A stretch of DNA of 64,000 nt from Luteococcus japonicus (GCF_003752415.1 NZ_RKHG01000001.1:682001-746000), one strand, 5' to 3'; shown: positions 37,638-46,905, counted from the stretch's first letter. Numbers and translations are program-made. The notes: generated by a model from the sequence alone, not told the origin.

Positions 37638-38693
37638 CTACAGCGTGGAACCAGGGCCGGCCTGGGCCCGCTGCCAGGTGATCATCTGCTGCTGCCAGGT
37701 GGCCAGTTGCTCGTCGAGCTCCTGCTGCCTTGCCAGCCCCGGTGCTGCCGACGCGACCACGTCGGACTTGCGCGCCTGCCACTCGACCAGGGCCCATCCG
37801 ATCAGCGGCACCAGCACCCCGACCAGGACCGTGGCGTCCGCGGTGCCTGCCTCCCGGTTGAAGATGCCGGAGATGTCGGTGAACGGCATGGTGAGCTCGC
37901 TGAGCACGTTGTTCACCACATGCATGGCGATCGCCGCCTCGATGCCGCCGGTGCGCAGCGTCATGCCGCAGGCGATCAGGCCGAAGCAGAAGTAGAAGAT
38001 GTTGAGCCACATGTCGCCGGCCCCGTGGGCGAACATGAACAACACCGAGCTGAAGATGGCACCCACGGCGAAACCGAGCCAGCGGTGCCGGAAGAAGCTG
38101 GCTGCCGACCTCATCAGGACGGCCCGGAAGCCGTACTCCTCCCCCGCCGCCTGGAAGGGCGTGGTGAGCAGGATCCCGAAGAGCAGGAGCCAGGTGTCGG
38201 AGTTCACGTGGAGACCCAGACCCTCACCGCTGCGGGCTCGCAGCCAGGTGTCGAGACCGACGTAGACCAACCACAGCGGCCCGAGCACCGCGAAGCACCG
38301 GCCCATCCAGCCCCAGCGGATCCGGCCCGTGACGCTGACCAGCCAGCCGCCCTTCTGCCGGAAGAGCCAGACCGACAGCAGGATGGCCAGGGGGATCAGC
38401 AGGGCCAGCGAGATGTTGTTCACCAGGAAGAGCGCGGGTGTGGCCTTGATGGACTCCGCGTCCATGTTCTGCAGGTCCTCGACCGTGGTGCGACCCGAGG
38501 CCATGTCCAGCCCGATGGCGACCATCCCGGCGATCATCGAGAGGACGAAGAAGGCCAGCAGACCCAGGACCACCGCAACCATGGGCCGCCACCAGCTCCA
38601 CAGTGGTGTGCGCCAGAACTGGTGGTGCGCACTGTCCTGGACGGGCAGCTCCACCTTCGGCATGGGGGTGGAGGGCATCGGCAACTCGGTCAC
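37638..38693 (-). CDS. CPBP family intramembrane metalloprotease
   Basis: This 351-aa polytopic membrane protein has about 8 helices. It carries the CAAX/bacteriocin-processing (CPBP, Abi) motifs EEYGFRAVLM (EExxxR), FMFAHG and HVVNNVLSEL, which bind the catalytic metal. Family members cleave within the membrane or confer bacteriocin self-immunity. I take GTG 38693 as the start, because the ndk stop is just 5 bp upstream; ATG 38678 or 38663 are alternatives. A ~45-residue cytosolic tail (EWQARKSDVV...) is present. The substrate is unknown. It follows ndk in the same direction and is probably cotranscribed. Confidence 0.83.
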   Translation of the reverse strand: MTELPMPSTPMPKVELPVQDSAHHQFWRTPLWSWWRPMVAVVLGLLAFFVLSMIAGMVAIGLDMASGRTTVEDLQNMDAESIKATPALFLVNNISLALLIPLAILLSVWLFRQKGGWLVSVTGRIRWGWMGRCFAVLGPLWLVYVGLDTWLRARSGEGLGLHVNSDTWLLLFGILLTTPFQAAGEEYGFRAVLMRSAASFFRHRWLGFAVGAIFSSVLFMFAHGAGDMWLNIFYFCFGLIACGMTLRTGGIEAAIAMHVVNNVLSELTMPFTDISGIFNREAGTADATVLVGVLVPLIGWALVEWQARKSDVVASAAPGLARQQELDEQLATWQQQMITWQRAQAGPGSTL

Positions 38694-38697
38694 GCGA

Positions 38698-39114
38698 TCA
38701 GCCCGCCAGCTGGGGGAACCAGATCTCGATTTCGCGCGCGGCGCTCTCCGGGGCATCCGAGGCGTGCACCAGGTTGCGGTTCTTGAACAGGCTGAGGTCA
38801 CCCCGGATCGTGCCCGGAGCGGCAACAGCGGAATCCGTCGTGCCGTTGATGCTGCGCACGGCCTCGATTGCGCGCTCGCCCTCCAGCACGACGGCGACCA
38901 GCGGTCCGGAGGTGATGAACTCCTCAAGCGTCGGGTAGTAGTCCCGTCCGACGTGCTCGGCGTAGTGCTGCTGGGCGATGGCGACGTCGGCAGTGCGCAG
39001 CTCGAGGGCGGCGACGGTGAGGCCCTTGGCCTCATAGCGTCGGATGATCTCGCCGATCAGGCCACGGGCCACGGCGTCGGGCTTGAGCAGTACCAGGGTG
39101 CGTTCAGTCGTCAT
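38698..39114 (-). CDS. ndk: Nucleoside diphosphate kinase
   Basis: It balances NTP pools by gamma-phosphate transfer. The protein is 138 aa. The phospho-histidine is His117 in NLVHASDAP, with the N-terminal [19 protein letters not shown] and [13 protein letters not shown] present. ATG 39114 has a modest ribosome site. It lies 152 bp after the DUF4233 gene of the folC operon, with a hairpin (39198-39233) between them, suggesting a separate promoter. Confidence 0.97.
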   Translation of the reverse strand: MTTERTLVLLKPDAVARGLIGEIIRRYEAKGLTVAALELRTADVAIAQQHYAEHVGRDYYPTLEEFITSGPLVAVVLEGERAIEAVRSINGTTDSAVAAPGTIRGDLSLFKNRNLVHASDAPESAAREIEIWFPQLAG

Positions 39115-39197
39115 GCGTCAGACCCTACAAGCTGTCGACTGTGGGCGTGTGCGGCCTGCGACGGGACTGAGCCCGCCGGCACGTCGAGGGGCTTGCG

Positions 39198-39233
39198 TGC
39201 ACACTGAGGCGCATGGGACCACCTCAATGTGCA
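39198..39233. terminator. Hairpin between folC operon and ndk
   Basis: Twelve-base imperfect arms (TGCACACTGAGG and CCTCAATGTGCA, one mismatch) with a 12-nt loop lie 33 bp after the DUF4233 stop (minus). It may end the folC-DUF4233 transcript. Confidence 0.45.
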
Positions 39234-39266
39234 TGCGAAGGCCTCAACGTGGAGTCCGGGCCCGGC

Positions 39267-39614
39267 TCAGGCGTTCTGCTCCTCCAGGCGGCGCCCCATC
39301 ACGAAGGAGGCACCCCAGATCACCAGGAACATCAGGCCGACGCCGAACATCATCGGGGTCAGGAAGCCCAGCGCGATGCCCACCAACTGCGCAGCCCAGC
39401 CCAGGGCGTAGCCGGCCGGGGTGCGCAGCCTGGCGGACGCGAGGATGCACAGTGCCACCGCCAGCAGACAGCCGGCGGCGGCCAGCCAGACGGGGGTCTT
39501 CGAGACCATCACCATGCCGGGGAAGGCCAGACCGAAGACGACGACCTCACAGATCAGGCAGGAGGCCATTGCCCGGTTCATCGGATTGCTCGGGGTCAGC
39601 GCGATGTTCACCAC
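39267..39614 (-). CDS. DUF4233 membrane protein
   Basis: This 115-aa protein has four hydrophobic helices (MASCLICEVVVFGLAFPGMVMV, PVWLAAAGCLLAVALCILA, AGYALGWAAQLVGIALGFL, MMFGVGLMFLVIWGASFVM), a basic end and the tail RRLEEQNA. It matches the DUF4233 family, which is nearly always encoded just after folC in actinobacteria. It overlaps folC by 7 bp, so it is translationally coupled. The function is unknown. Confidence 0.85.
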   Translation of the reverse strand: MVNIALTPSNPMNRAMASCLICEVVVFGLAFPGMVMVSKTPVWLAAAGCLLAVALCILASARLRTPAGYALGWAAQLVGIALGFLTPMMFGVGLMFLVIWGASFVMGRRLEEQNA

Positions 39615-41023
39615 TGGTTGTCTCCATCCAGGTCGAAGGGGGTGGTCAACGCGGCGCGGTCCGTCACCGGCTCGGCGTCCGACGGCTTGCTCTTGAGGAT
39701 GGCCCGGGCCTCACCGGCGAGGATCACCGAACCGGCGACCATCACCCCGGCACCGGGCTCCTCGTCGGCCAGCAGGGTGGCGATTTCCAGGGCTGTGGCG
39801 ACGTCGGGCGCCTTGCGCACCCGGTCCGCCCCGATGATCCCCGCGGCACGCTCCGCCAGCTCGTCGACGCCCAGACCACGATCCGTGGACGAGACCCGGG
39901 TGCAGATGAGGGTGCTCATCTGCTCACCGAAGATCCGCAGGACGGTGTCGACATCCTTGTCGGCCATCATGGCCACGACGCCGATCATCGGGTTGAAGGC
40001 GTAGTTCTCCGCCATGGCGGTCATCGTCGCGGTGGCACCGTGTGGGTTGTGGCAGGTGTCCAGCACGACGGGCGGCGAAGTACGCACGAGTTCCATCCGC
40101 GCCGGCGCCTCCACCGCGGCGAAGCCGTCGATCACGACCTCGGGGTTCAGCGCACGCCCACCCAGCAGGGACTCCACGGCAGCCATCGCGAGGGCGGCAT
40201 TGCGCGCCATGTGCTCACCGAAGAGCGGCAGGTGCACGTCGCCGACGGGCCCCTCGGCGCCCTGCAGGCGCAACAGCTGGCCGCCCACGGCGGGAGTGCG
40301 CTCCAGCAACGCGAAGTCGCGCCCCTCCAGGACCAACTTGGCGCCCACCTCGGTGGCCCGCTCGACGAGAACCTCGGCGGCATCCTCCTGCTGGGCCGCG
40401 ATCACGGCGGTGCTGCCCGGCTTGATGATGCCGGCCTTCTCGATGGCGATGTCGTGCAGGTTGTCGCCCAGGATGTGGGTGTGGTCCAGGTCGATCGGGC
40501 AGACGACGCTGACCTGCGGCTCGCAGACGCTGGTGGCATCCCAGGTACCACCCAGGCCCACCTCGATCACCATCACGTCGACGGGAGCGTCGGCGAAGGC
40601 CGCATAGGCCAGGCCGGTGATGACCTCGAAGAAGGTCATGCTGACGCCCTCGATCTGCTGGGCGTCGACCATCTCCACATAGGGCTTCACATCGGCCCAC
40701 AGCTCGTCGAAACGCTCATGGCTGATGGGATCGCCGTCGACGCAGATCCGCTCGGTGACGTCCACCAGATGCGGCGAGGAGAATCGCCCGGTGCGCAGGC
40801 CATTGGCCCGCAGCAACGCGTCGACCATGATGGCGGTACTGCCCTTGCCATTCGTGCCGGCGATCTGGATCACGGGCGCGCACTTCTCCGGGCTCCCCAG
40901 CAGGTCCATCAGGGCCTGGATGCGGCCCAGAGAGGGTGCGATGCGGTGTTCGGGCCAGCGGCCGATCAGCTCGTCGACGATCTGGGAGTGCCTGCTGGAC
41001 GCATTCTGCGCGGGTCTTGTCAT
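39608..41023 (-). CDS. folC: Bifunctional folylpolyglutamate synthase / dihydrofolate synthase
   Basis: It adds glutamate to dihydropteroate and to folates. The protein is 471 aa, a Mur-ligase-like enzyme with the P-loop IAGTNGKGSTAIMVDALLRA, the folate loop RTGRFSSPHLVDVTERICVDG, and the second-domain motif DTCHNPHGATATMTAMAEN. The start is ATG 41023. It is divergent from the DsbA-like gene at 41111 and upstream of DUF4233 and ndk. ValS, often next to folC in actinobacteria, lies 2.4 kb away here because the thiol-redox cassette stands between them. Confidence 0.96.
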   Translation of the reverse strand: MTRPAQNASSRHSQIVDELIGRWPEHRIAPSLGRIQALMDLLGSPEKCAPVIQIAGTNGKGSTAIMVDALLRANGLRTGRFSSPHLVDVTERICVDGDPISHERFDELWADVKPYVEMVDAQQIEGVSMTFFEVITGLAYAAFADAPVDVMVIEVGLGGTWDATSVCEPQVSVVCPIDLDHTHILGDNLHDIAIEKAGIIKPGSTAVIAAQQEDAAEVLVERATEVGAKLVLEGRDFALLERTPAVGGQLLRLQGAEGPVGDVHLPLFGEHMARNAALAMAAVESLLGGRALNPEVVIDGFAAVEAPARMELVRTSPPVVLDTCHNPHGATATMTAMAENYAFNPMIGVVAMMADKDVDTVLRIFGEQMSTLICTRVSSTDRGLGVDELAERAAGIIGADRVRKAPDVATALEIATLLADEEPGAGVMVAGSVILAGEARAILKSKPSDAEPVTDRAALTTPFDLDGDNQW

Positions 41024-41110
41024 GGTGGCCCCAGCCTACCCGGACCGTGCGGCGTGGCAGGCTTGTGCACGCGCACACAACAGTGCGCCCGCAGATGCCG
41101 AGGAGAATCC

Positions 41111-41905
41111 ATGGGCAAGCCCAACCCCGCCAGCCGACGAGCAGCCCTCGAGGCGCAACGCCAGGCGGCGCTCGCCTCCCGGCGTCGAGGACGGATGATC
41201 GGCGGTCTTGTGGGGGCCCTGTGCGGCCTGCTGCTGGCCGCCGGTCTGGCCTGGTGGTGGAATGTCCGCAACCAGCCCGAACCCGTCGCCGTCGGCAGCC
41301 AGGTGGCGGTGCCGCACGCCAGCAATCAGGGCCGCGGGATCACCGTGGCCAAGACTCCCACGGGAAAGCCCACCCTGGTGGTCTACGAGGACTACCAGTG
41401 CCCCTGGTGCAAGGTGGCCCATGACGGCATGGGGCCGCAGATCGACGCCCTGGTGGCGAAGGGCGAGATCGGCGTGGAGGTCCGCACCCTGGACATGCTC
41501 GACGCCGGGCTGAATAATGACGCCTCCCTGCGGGCCGCCACCGCCGCTGCCTGCGCCGACGTGGATGGCACGCACACGAAGTACCGCGACACCGTCTTCG
41601 CCAACCAGCCGCAGAAGGAAGGCACGGGTTACACCGACCAACAGCTCCGCCAGGACTTCGCCGCCAGCGCCGGGGTCAAGGACCTGACGGCCTTCCAGAC
41701 CTGCTACGACCAGCGCCAGACCCACGACGCCGTGCAGAAGGTGCTGGACGCCGCCCGTGACGCCGACCGGGACACCTCGACCCCGCAGTACTGGGCCGCC
41801 GACGAGAAGGGCGAGCTCAAGAACCAACTGGATCTCAAGACCCTGATGGGCCAGCGCAATCCCACCGAGGAAGAGCTTCTGACCGCCATCAAGGCGGCCG
41901 CATGA
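41111..41905 (+). CDS. Membrane-anchored DsbA-like thioredoxin-fold protein 1
   Basis: This is a 264-aa extracytoplasmic thiol-disulfide oxidoreductase candidate. A cytosolic basic stretch (1-28) precedes one membrane helix (MIGGLVGALCGLLLAAGLAWWW, about 29-50). The DsbA domain has the active-site CPWC at 97-100 (YEDYQCPWCKVAH) and the FANQPQKEGTGYTDQQL region. A second pair of cysteines (AAACAD and FQTCYD) matches the family. The start ATG 41111 follows GAGGAGA. It heads a plus-strand unit with the MauE-like gene and a second DsbA paralogue. It could oxidise or isomerise exported proteins; no VKOR/DsbB gene is near, so the MauE-like protein is the likely partner. Confidence 0.85.
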   Translation: MGKPNPASRRAALEAQRQAALASRRRGRMIGGLVGALCGLLLAAGLAWWWNVRNQPEPVAVGSQVAVPHASNQGRGITVAKTPTGKPTLVVYEDYQCPWCKVAHDGMGPQIDALVAKGEIGVEVRTLDMLDAGLNNDASLRAATAAACADVDGTHTKYRDTVFANQPQKEGTGYTDQQLRQDFAASAGVKDLTAFQTCYDQRQTHDAVQKVLDAARDADRDTSTPQYWAADEKGELKNQLDLKTLMGQRNPTEEELLTAIKAAA

Positions 41906-41952
41906 GTGCGCGCCGCGAGGGGGACCTTGGAACAGCCGGATATCATGACCCT

Positions 41953-42489
41953 GTGATTGAAAAGACAACTTCCCGCGACTGGATCGGGCTGTTGGCCCGG
42001 CTCGTCCTGGGCGGGGCACTGCTGTACGCGGGTCTGACCAAGATCGGCAACCTCGAGGGAAGCGTGCTCTCGGTGCGCGCCTACCAGCTGGACTTCCTCC
42101 CCTACTCCCTGGAGAAGGCCATCGGTTACGGCCTGCCCATCCTGGAGATCGCGTTGGGCCTGATCATCATCATCGGACTCTTCACTCGGGTCTCCGCCGC
42201 CATCGGCACCCTGATGATGCTGGTCTTCATCGCGGGCATCTCGCAGGCCTGGGCACGGGGACTGTCCATCGACTGCGGCTGTTTCAGCCAAGGCGGCCAG
42301 ACCGACGACCCGAAGTACCTGAGCGAGATCATCCGAGACACCATCTTCGCGCTGGCCGGCCTCTGGTTGGTCTGGCGCCCGAAGTCCGCGTTCAGCGTGG
42401 ACAACTGGCTCTTCCGCCCCATCACCACCCGATTCGACGACATCGACGCTGACGAGGACGCCCTCGTCGGAGAGGACACCCCCCGATGA
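41953..42489 (+). CDS. MauE/DoxX-family redox-associated membrane protein
   Basis: This 178-aa membrane protein has four helices and the CxC motif DCGCFSQGG (Cys108, Cys110) between helices 3 and 4, at the external or interface face. MauE-like proteins are linked to disulfide formation in methylamine dehydrogenase maturation and resemble DsbB/VKOR in topology. The start is GTG 41953: TATCAT (41941-41946) lies exactly 6 nt upstream and no ribosome site is seen, so a leaderless transcript inside the cassette is plausible. The stop overlaps the next DsbA-like gene (ATGA). It lies 47 bp after DsbA-like 1. Redox partnering with both DsbA-like proteins is inferred from this sandwich. Confidence 0.82.
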   Translation: MIEKTTSRDWIGLLARLVLGGALLYAGLTKIGNLEGSVLSVRAYQLDFLPYSLEKAIGYGLPILEIALGLIIIIGLFTRVSAAIGTLMMLVFIAGISQAWARGLSIDCGCFSQGGQTDDPKYLSEIIRDTIFALAGLWLVWRPKSAFSVDNWLFRPITTRFDDIDADEDALVGEDTPR

Positions 42490-43289
42490 GCAACAAGAAC
42501 AAGGCCACCGGCTCGTCCGCGGCACCCAATCGCCGCGAACAGCTGCGGCTGCAGCAGGAGGCGGAGGCCAAGCGTGCCCGCACCATGAGGATCCTCGGCA
42601 TCGCCGCGGCCGTGCTCGCCCTGGTGATCGTCGCCGTCGTGGCCACCGTCGTGGTCAACAACAACAAGACCAAGTCCGCCGCCGTCAGCGCGGCTGGAAC
42701 CCCTCCCCATGCGAATGCCGACAAGTCCGGCATCATCGTCAATCCGGACAAGGCCAAGGATGGTGCCCCGGTGCTGCAGGTCTACCAGGACTACCAGTGC
42801 CCCGTCTGCAAGCAGGCCGAGGCCCAACTCGGCCCGCTGATCACCCCGCTGGCCGAGTCCGGTGAGATCCAGGTGGAGTACCGGACCATGAACTTCATGG
42901 ACACCAACCTGGGCAATGACTCCTCCACGAAGGCCGCCATCGGCGCAGCCTGCGCGGACACGGCCGGCATCTACAAGAGCTACCACGACGAGGTCTTCGC
43001 GAACCAACCGCAGCAGGAAGTCAAGGGGACTGACGCCTACCCCGACGCCCTGCTGCGCGAGACCATCCCCACGAAGCTGGGCCTGTCCGGTCAGACGCTG
43101 ACCGACTTCCAGGCCTGCTACGACACCAAGGCCACCGGGGACTACATCAAGGGCACCAACGAGAAGGCCGCCCAGGCCGGCGTCGATGCCACCCCGAAGT
43201 ACCGGGTCAACGGCAAGGACCTCGACATGCAGTCCATCGGCACCACCAAGGAGAGCCTGCTCGCAGCCATCAAGAAGGCCGCCGCCTGA
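42486..43289 (+). CDS. Membrane-anchored DsbA-like thioredoxin-fold protein 2
   Basis: This is a 267-aa paralogue of the gene at 41111. It has a charged N terminus, one membrane helix (ILGIAAAVLALVIVAVVATVVV, about 36-57) and a DsbA-type domain with CPVC at 105-108 (YQDYQCPVCKQAE). Ser/Thr-rich loops and AACADTAGIYKSYHDEVFANQPQQE match protein 1 closely. The active-site dipeptide differs (PW versus PV), which usually changes redox potential, so the two may have distinct jobs. The start overlaps the MauE-like gene by 4 bp. A 50-bp perfect palindrome lies 18 bp after the stop. Confidence 0.85.
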   Translation: MSNKNKATGSSAAPNRREQLRLQQEAEAKRARTMRILGIAAAVLALVIVAVVATVVVNNNKTKSAAVSAAGTPPHANADKSGIIVNPDKAKDGAPVLQVYQDYQCPVCKQAEAQLGPLITPLAESGEIQVEYRTMNFMDTNLGNDSSTKAAIGAACADTAGIYKSYHDEVFANQPQQEVKGTDAYPDALLRETIPTKLGLSGQTLTDFQACYDTKATGDYIKGTNEKAAQAGVDATPKYRVNGKDLDMQSIGTTKESLLAAIKKAAA

Positions 43290-43306
43290 CTTGACGGCCC
43301 CCACGC

Positions 43307-43356
43307 AAAAGTGTGGATGGTTGCCACCGAGCTCGGTGGCAACCATCCACACTTTT
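43307..43356. terminator. 50-bp perfect palindrome, probable terminator
   Basis: Two perfectly complementary 25-base halves (43307-43331 and 43332-43356) meet at GAGCTC. The transcript would form a very long stem ending in TTTT. It separates the DsbA-MauE-DsbA unit from valS. The full symmetry works in both directions. Confidence 0.7.
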
Positions 43357-43413
43357 GATGTCCCGACCATTCCGGTTCGCCGACTGTCGGTGGCACTCAC
43401 TAGAATCACGCCC

Positions 43414-46062
43414 ATGACTACAGATCCCTCCAGCACCACGTCCGCACCAGCCCCCTCCGCGGGCCAGGTACCGGACAAGCCCGTCCTGGAGGGCCTGGAG
43501 AAGAAGTGGGCCGCGCAGTGGCAGCAGGACAAGACCTACGCCTTCCAGCGTCCGGACAGCAGGGACCAGGTCTTCTCCATCGACACCCCGCCGCCCACGG
43601 TCTCCGGTTCGCTGCACGTCGGCCACGTCTTCAGCTACACCCACACCGATACCATCGCGCGCTACCAGCGCATGACCGGCAAGCAGGTCTTCTACCCGAT
43701 GGGCTGGGACGACAACGGCCTGCCCACCGAGCGTCGCGTGCAGAACTTCTACGGCGTTCGCTGCGATCCGTCGATCGCCTACGACCCCGACTTCACTCCC
43801 CCGGCCAAGCCGGACCCCAAGAAGCAGGTGGCGATCAGCCGCAAGAACTTCATCGAGCTGTGCCACGAACTCACCCAGGTGGACGAGAAGGTCTTCGAGG
43901 ACCTGTGGCGCACCCTGGGCCTGTCGGTGGACTGGGACACCCTGTACGCCACCATCAGCGACGAGTCCCAGCGCACCGCGCAGCTGGCCTTCCTGAAGAA
44001 CCTGGAGCGCGGCGAGGCCTACCTGTCCGAGGCCCCCACCATGTGGGACGTCACCTTCCAGACCGCCGTCGCCCAGGCCGAACTGGAGGCCCGTGACTAC
44101 CCCGGTGCCTACCACCGCATCGGCTTCGCCCTGAGGAGCAACGACGGGCTCGATGCCGAGCTCTTCACCGACGGCAAGGTGTGGATCGAGACCACCCGTC
44201 CCGAGCTGCTCCCGTCGGTCTGCGCCCTGATCGCCCACCCCGACGACGAGCGCTACCAGCACCTGTTCGGCAAGACCGTGACCTCGCCCATCTTCGGCGT
44301 CGAGATCCCCGTCCTGGCCCACTCGGCCGCCGAGAAGGACAAGGGCGCAGGCATCGCCATGTGCTGCACTTTCGGTGACCTGACCGACGTGATCTGGTGG
44401 CGCGAGCTGCAGCTGCCGATGCGCACCATCATCAACCGCGACGGCCGCCTGCAGGCCGAGACCCCCGAATGGCTGGTCAACACCGACTTCTACACCGAGC
44501 AGATGGCCACCAAGACCACCTTCACGGCACGCAAGAACATCGTCGAGAAGCTCGCCGAGACGGGTGACATGGACGGCGAGCCCAAGCCGACCCAGCGCAT
44601 GGCGAACTTCTACGAGAAGGGCGACAAGCCGTTGGAGATCGTCTCCACGCGCCAGTGGTACATCACCAATGGCGGCCGCGACGAGGACCTGAAGAAGGTG
44701 CTGCTGGAACGCGGCGAGCAACTGGAGTGGACCCCGGAGCACATGAAGCACCGCTACTCCAACTGGGTCAACGGCCTCAATGGGGACTGGCTGGTCAGCC
44801 GCCAGCGCTTCTTCGGCGTGCCCTTCCCCGTCTGGTACAAGCTGGATGCCGAGGGTGAGCCGATGACCGACGCGCCCATCGTCGCCGATGCCGCGAGCCT
44901 GCCGGTGGATCCCGCCAGCCAGTGCCCGCCCGGCTTCGAGGAGTCCCAGCGAGGCGTGGCCGGTGGCTTCATTGCCGACCCCGACGTGATGGACACCTGG
45001 GCCACCAGCTCGCTGAGCCCGCAGATCGTGTGCGGCTGGGAGCGGGACCCGGAGCTCTTCGACCTGACCTTCCCGATGGACATGGCCCCGCAGGCCCACG
45101 ACATCATCCGCACCTGGCTGTTCAGCCGCGTGGTGCGTGCGCAGCTGGAACACGGTGAGCTGCCGTGGAAGCGAGCCACCATCAGTGGCTTCGTGACCGA
45201 CCCTGACCGCAAGAAGATGAGCAAGTCCAAGGGCAATGTGGTGGTCCCCACCGAGATCCTGGACAAGTTCGGCGCCGACGCCGTCCGCTGGCGCGCCGCC
45301 ATGGCTCGTCCGGGCATGGACTCCCCCTTCGACGAGACCCAGATGAAGGTGGGTCGTCGTCTGGCGATGAAGGTGCTGAACGCCTCCAAGTTCGTGCTGG
45401 GCATGAGCTCCGAGGAGCCCAAGGCCATGGGCCAGAGCGGTCGCGTGGTGAAGAACGCGCTCGACCTCGCCATGCTCTCGTCGCTGGCACGCGTTGTCGT
45501 GGTGGCCACCGAGGCCTTCGAGGCCTACGACTACACCACGGCCCTGGAGACCGCCGAGAGCTTCTTCTGGAGCTTCTGCGACGACTACCTGGAGACCGTC
45601 AAGGAGCGGGCCTACGGCGCCCAGGGCGAAGAGGAGGCCGCCAGCGCCCAGGGTGCGCTTCGCCTGGCGCTCGACGTGATGCTCCGCCTGTTCGCGCCCT
45701 TCCTGCCCTTCGTCACCGAGGAGGTGTGGAGCTGGTTCAAGCCCGGCTCGGTGCACACCGTCAGCTGGCCGAAGGCCGACGAGCTGCCCACCGGCGGCGA
45801 TGCCCTGCTGCTGGACGACCTGGCCACCGTGCTGATTGCCCTGCGTGGCGCGAAGAGCTCCGCCAAGGTCAGCATGAAGACCGAGGTGCTCAAGGCCGAG
45901 CTGGTGGGCCGCGGCGAGGTGCTCGACCGCCTCAAGGACACCGAGGGCGACCTGCGGGCCGTCGGCCGGATCACCGGCGAGGTCTTCTGGGTCGAGGCCG
46001 ACGAGGACCTGCACGTCGCCGTCAAGCTGGGCGAGCCGGCCCTGAAGCAGCCCAAGGCCTGA
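43414..46062 (+). CDS. valS: Valyl-tRNA synthetase
   Basis: It charges tRNA-Val with valine and edits threonine. The protein is 882 aa, a class I enzyme with the HIGH-type motif GSLHVGHVFSYTHTD, the KMSKS motif in DRKKMSKSKGN, the CP1 editing domain (about 230-420) and a C-terminal anticodon domain. ATG 43414 is chosen because it follows TAGAAT (43401-43406) by 7 nt, a leaderless arrangement, and the N terminus then begins with a disordered MTTDPSSTTSAP. The C-terminal coiled coil is short. valS is normally next to folC in actinobacteria; here the redox cassette lies between. Confidence 0.97.
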   Translation: MTTDPSSTTSAPAPSAGQVPDKPVLEGLEKKWAAQWQQDKTYAFQRPDSRDQVFSIDTPPPTVSGSLHVGHVFSYTHTDTIARYQRMTGKQVFYPMGWDDNGLPTERRVQNFYGVRCDPSIAYDPDFTPPAKPDPKKQVAISRKNFIELCHELTQVDEKVFEDLWRTLGLSVDWDTLYATISDESQRTAQLAFLKNLERGEAYLSEAPTMWDVTFQTAVAQAELEARDYPGAYHRIGFALRSNDGLDAELFTDGKVWIETTRPELLPSVCALIAHPDDERYQHLFGKTVTSPIFGVEIPVLAHSAAEKDKGAGIAMCCTFGDLTDVIWWRELQLPMRTIINRDGRLQAETPEWLVNTDFYTEQMATKTTFTARKNIVEKLAETGDMDGEPKPTQRMANFYEKGDKPLEIVSTRQWYITNGGRDEDLKKVLLERGEQLEWTPEHMKHRYSNWVNGLNGDWLVSRQRFFGVPFPVWYKLDAEGEPMTDAPIVADAASLPVDPASQCPPGFEESQRGVAGGFIADPDVMDTWATSSLSPQIVCGWERDPELFDLTFPMDMAPQAHDIIRTWLFSRVVRAQLEHGELPWKRATISGFVTDPDRKKMSKSKGNVVVPTEILDKFGADAVRWRAAMARPGMDSPFDETQMKVGRRLAMKVLNASKFVLGMSSEEPKAMGQSGRVVKNALDLAMLSSLARVVVVATEAFEAYDYTTALETAESFFWSFCDDYLETVKERAYGAQGEEEAASAQGALRLALDVMLRLFAPFLPFVTEEVWSWFKPGSVHTVSWPKADELPTGGDALLLDDLATVLIALRGAKSSAKVSMKTEVLKAELVGRGEVLDRLKDTEGDLRAVGRITGEVFWVEADEDLHVAVKLGEPALKQPKA

Positions 46063-46097
46063 TCACCATCACCACCGCACCATCAGGGAGCCGTCCA

Positions 46098-46895
46098 GTG
46101 TCCTTCACCACCGTCGCAATCGATCTGGACGGCACCCTGTTCACCAGCCAACGGGACTATGACCACGCCCGCTTCACGCGGATGCTGGACGCCTGCGAGG
46201 AGCGCGACATCCGTGTCGTGATTGCCAGCGGGCGGCAGTACCTGAGCATGCGGACCATGTTCGACGAGCCGGACCGGCTGGCCTTCGTCGGGGACAACGG
46301 ATCCACGGTGGTGGACCGCCATCATGAGGTGGTCCACGCGGCCGTGCTGGACGACGAGGTCGTTGCCACGGTCATCTCGTTGATCGACGACCACCCGGAG
46401 ATCCGTTCGGTGGCCAGCGGCCCCGAGGGCGGCTGGATGGCCGGCGAGGTCCCGGACCGAATGCGGGTGCTGATGAACAGCGCCTACGAGAACCTGAAGA
46501 CTGTCACCAGCCTGCACGAGATCGACGGGCCGGTGAGCAAGTTCGCGCTGGTCACCCGCGACGGACAGTCCGAGCGAATCGCCGCGGAGCTGTCCCAGAC
46601 CCTCGGCGGAGCCCTCGTTCCCGTGACCACGGGGCACCAGGGCATGGACCTGATCGTCCCCGGCCGGCACAAGGCCTGGGGACTCAGCTTCCTGCTGGAG
46701 CGCTGGGGGCGCAGCTTCGCGGACCTCGTGGCCTTCGGTGACTCCGGCAATGACGTGGAGATGCTGGCCGCGGCCGGCACCAGCTATGCCATGGGGGACG
46801 CGCAGCAGCAGGCCATCGACGCCGCCAAGTTCCGTGCCCCGAGTGGCGAGGATTCCGGCGTGATGATGGTGATGGAAGAACTGCTCGGGCTCTGA
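46098..46895 (+). CDS. HAD superfamily hydrolase, Cof-type (HAD-IIB)
   Basis: This 265-aa cytosolic phosphatase has motif I DLDGT (Asp9, Asp11), motif II VIASGRQ, and motif IV GDSGNDVEML. The cap is the Cof type (HAD-IIB), which often dephosphorylates sugar phosphates, flavin precursors or phosphorylated nucleotides; the substrate is unknown. The start GTG 46098 has AGGGAG 7 nt upstream and lies 35 bp after valS, so it may be cotranscribed. It is convergent with the anti-sigma candidate (10 bp between stops). Confidence 0.87.
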   Translation: MSFTTVAIDLDGTLFTSQRDYDHARFTRMLDACEERDIRVVIASGRQYLSMRTMFDEPDRLAFVGDNGSTVVDRHHEVVHAAVLDDEVVATVISLIDDHPEIRSVASGPEGGWMAGEVPDRMRVLMNSAYENLKTVTSLHEIDGPVSKFALVTRDGQSERIAAELSQTLGGALVPVTTGHQGMDLIVPGRHKAWGLSFLLERWGRSFADLVAFGDSGNDVEMLAAAGTSYAMGDAQQQAIDAAKFRAPSGEDSGVMMVMEELLGL

Positions 46896-46905
46896 TTCGC
46901 TGAGG

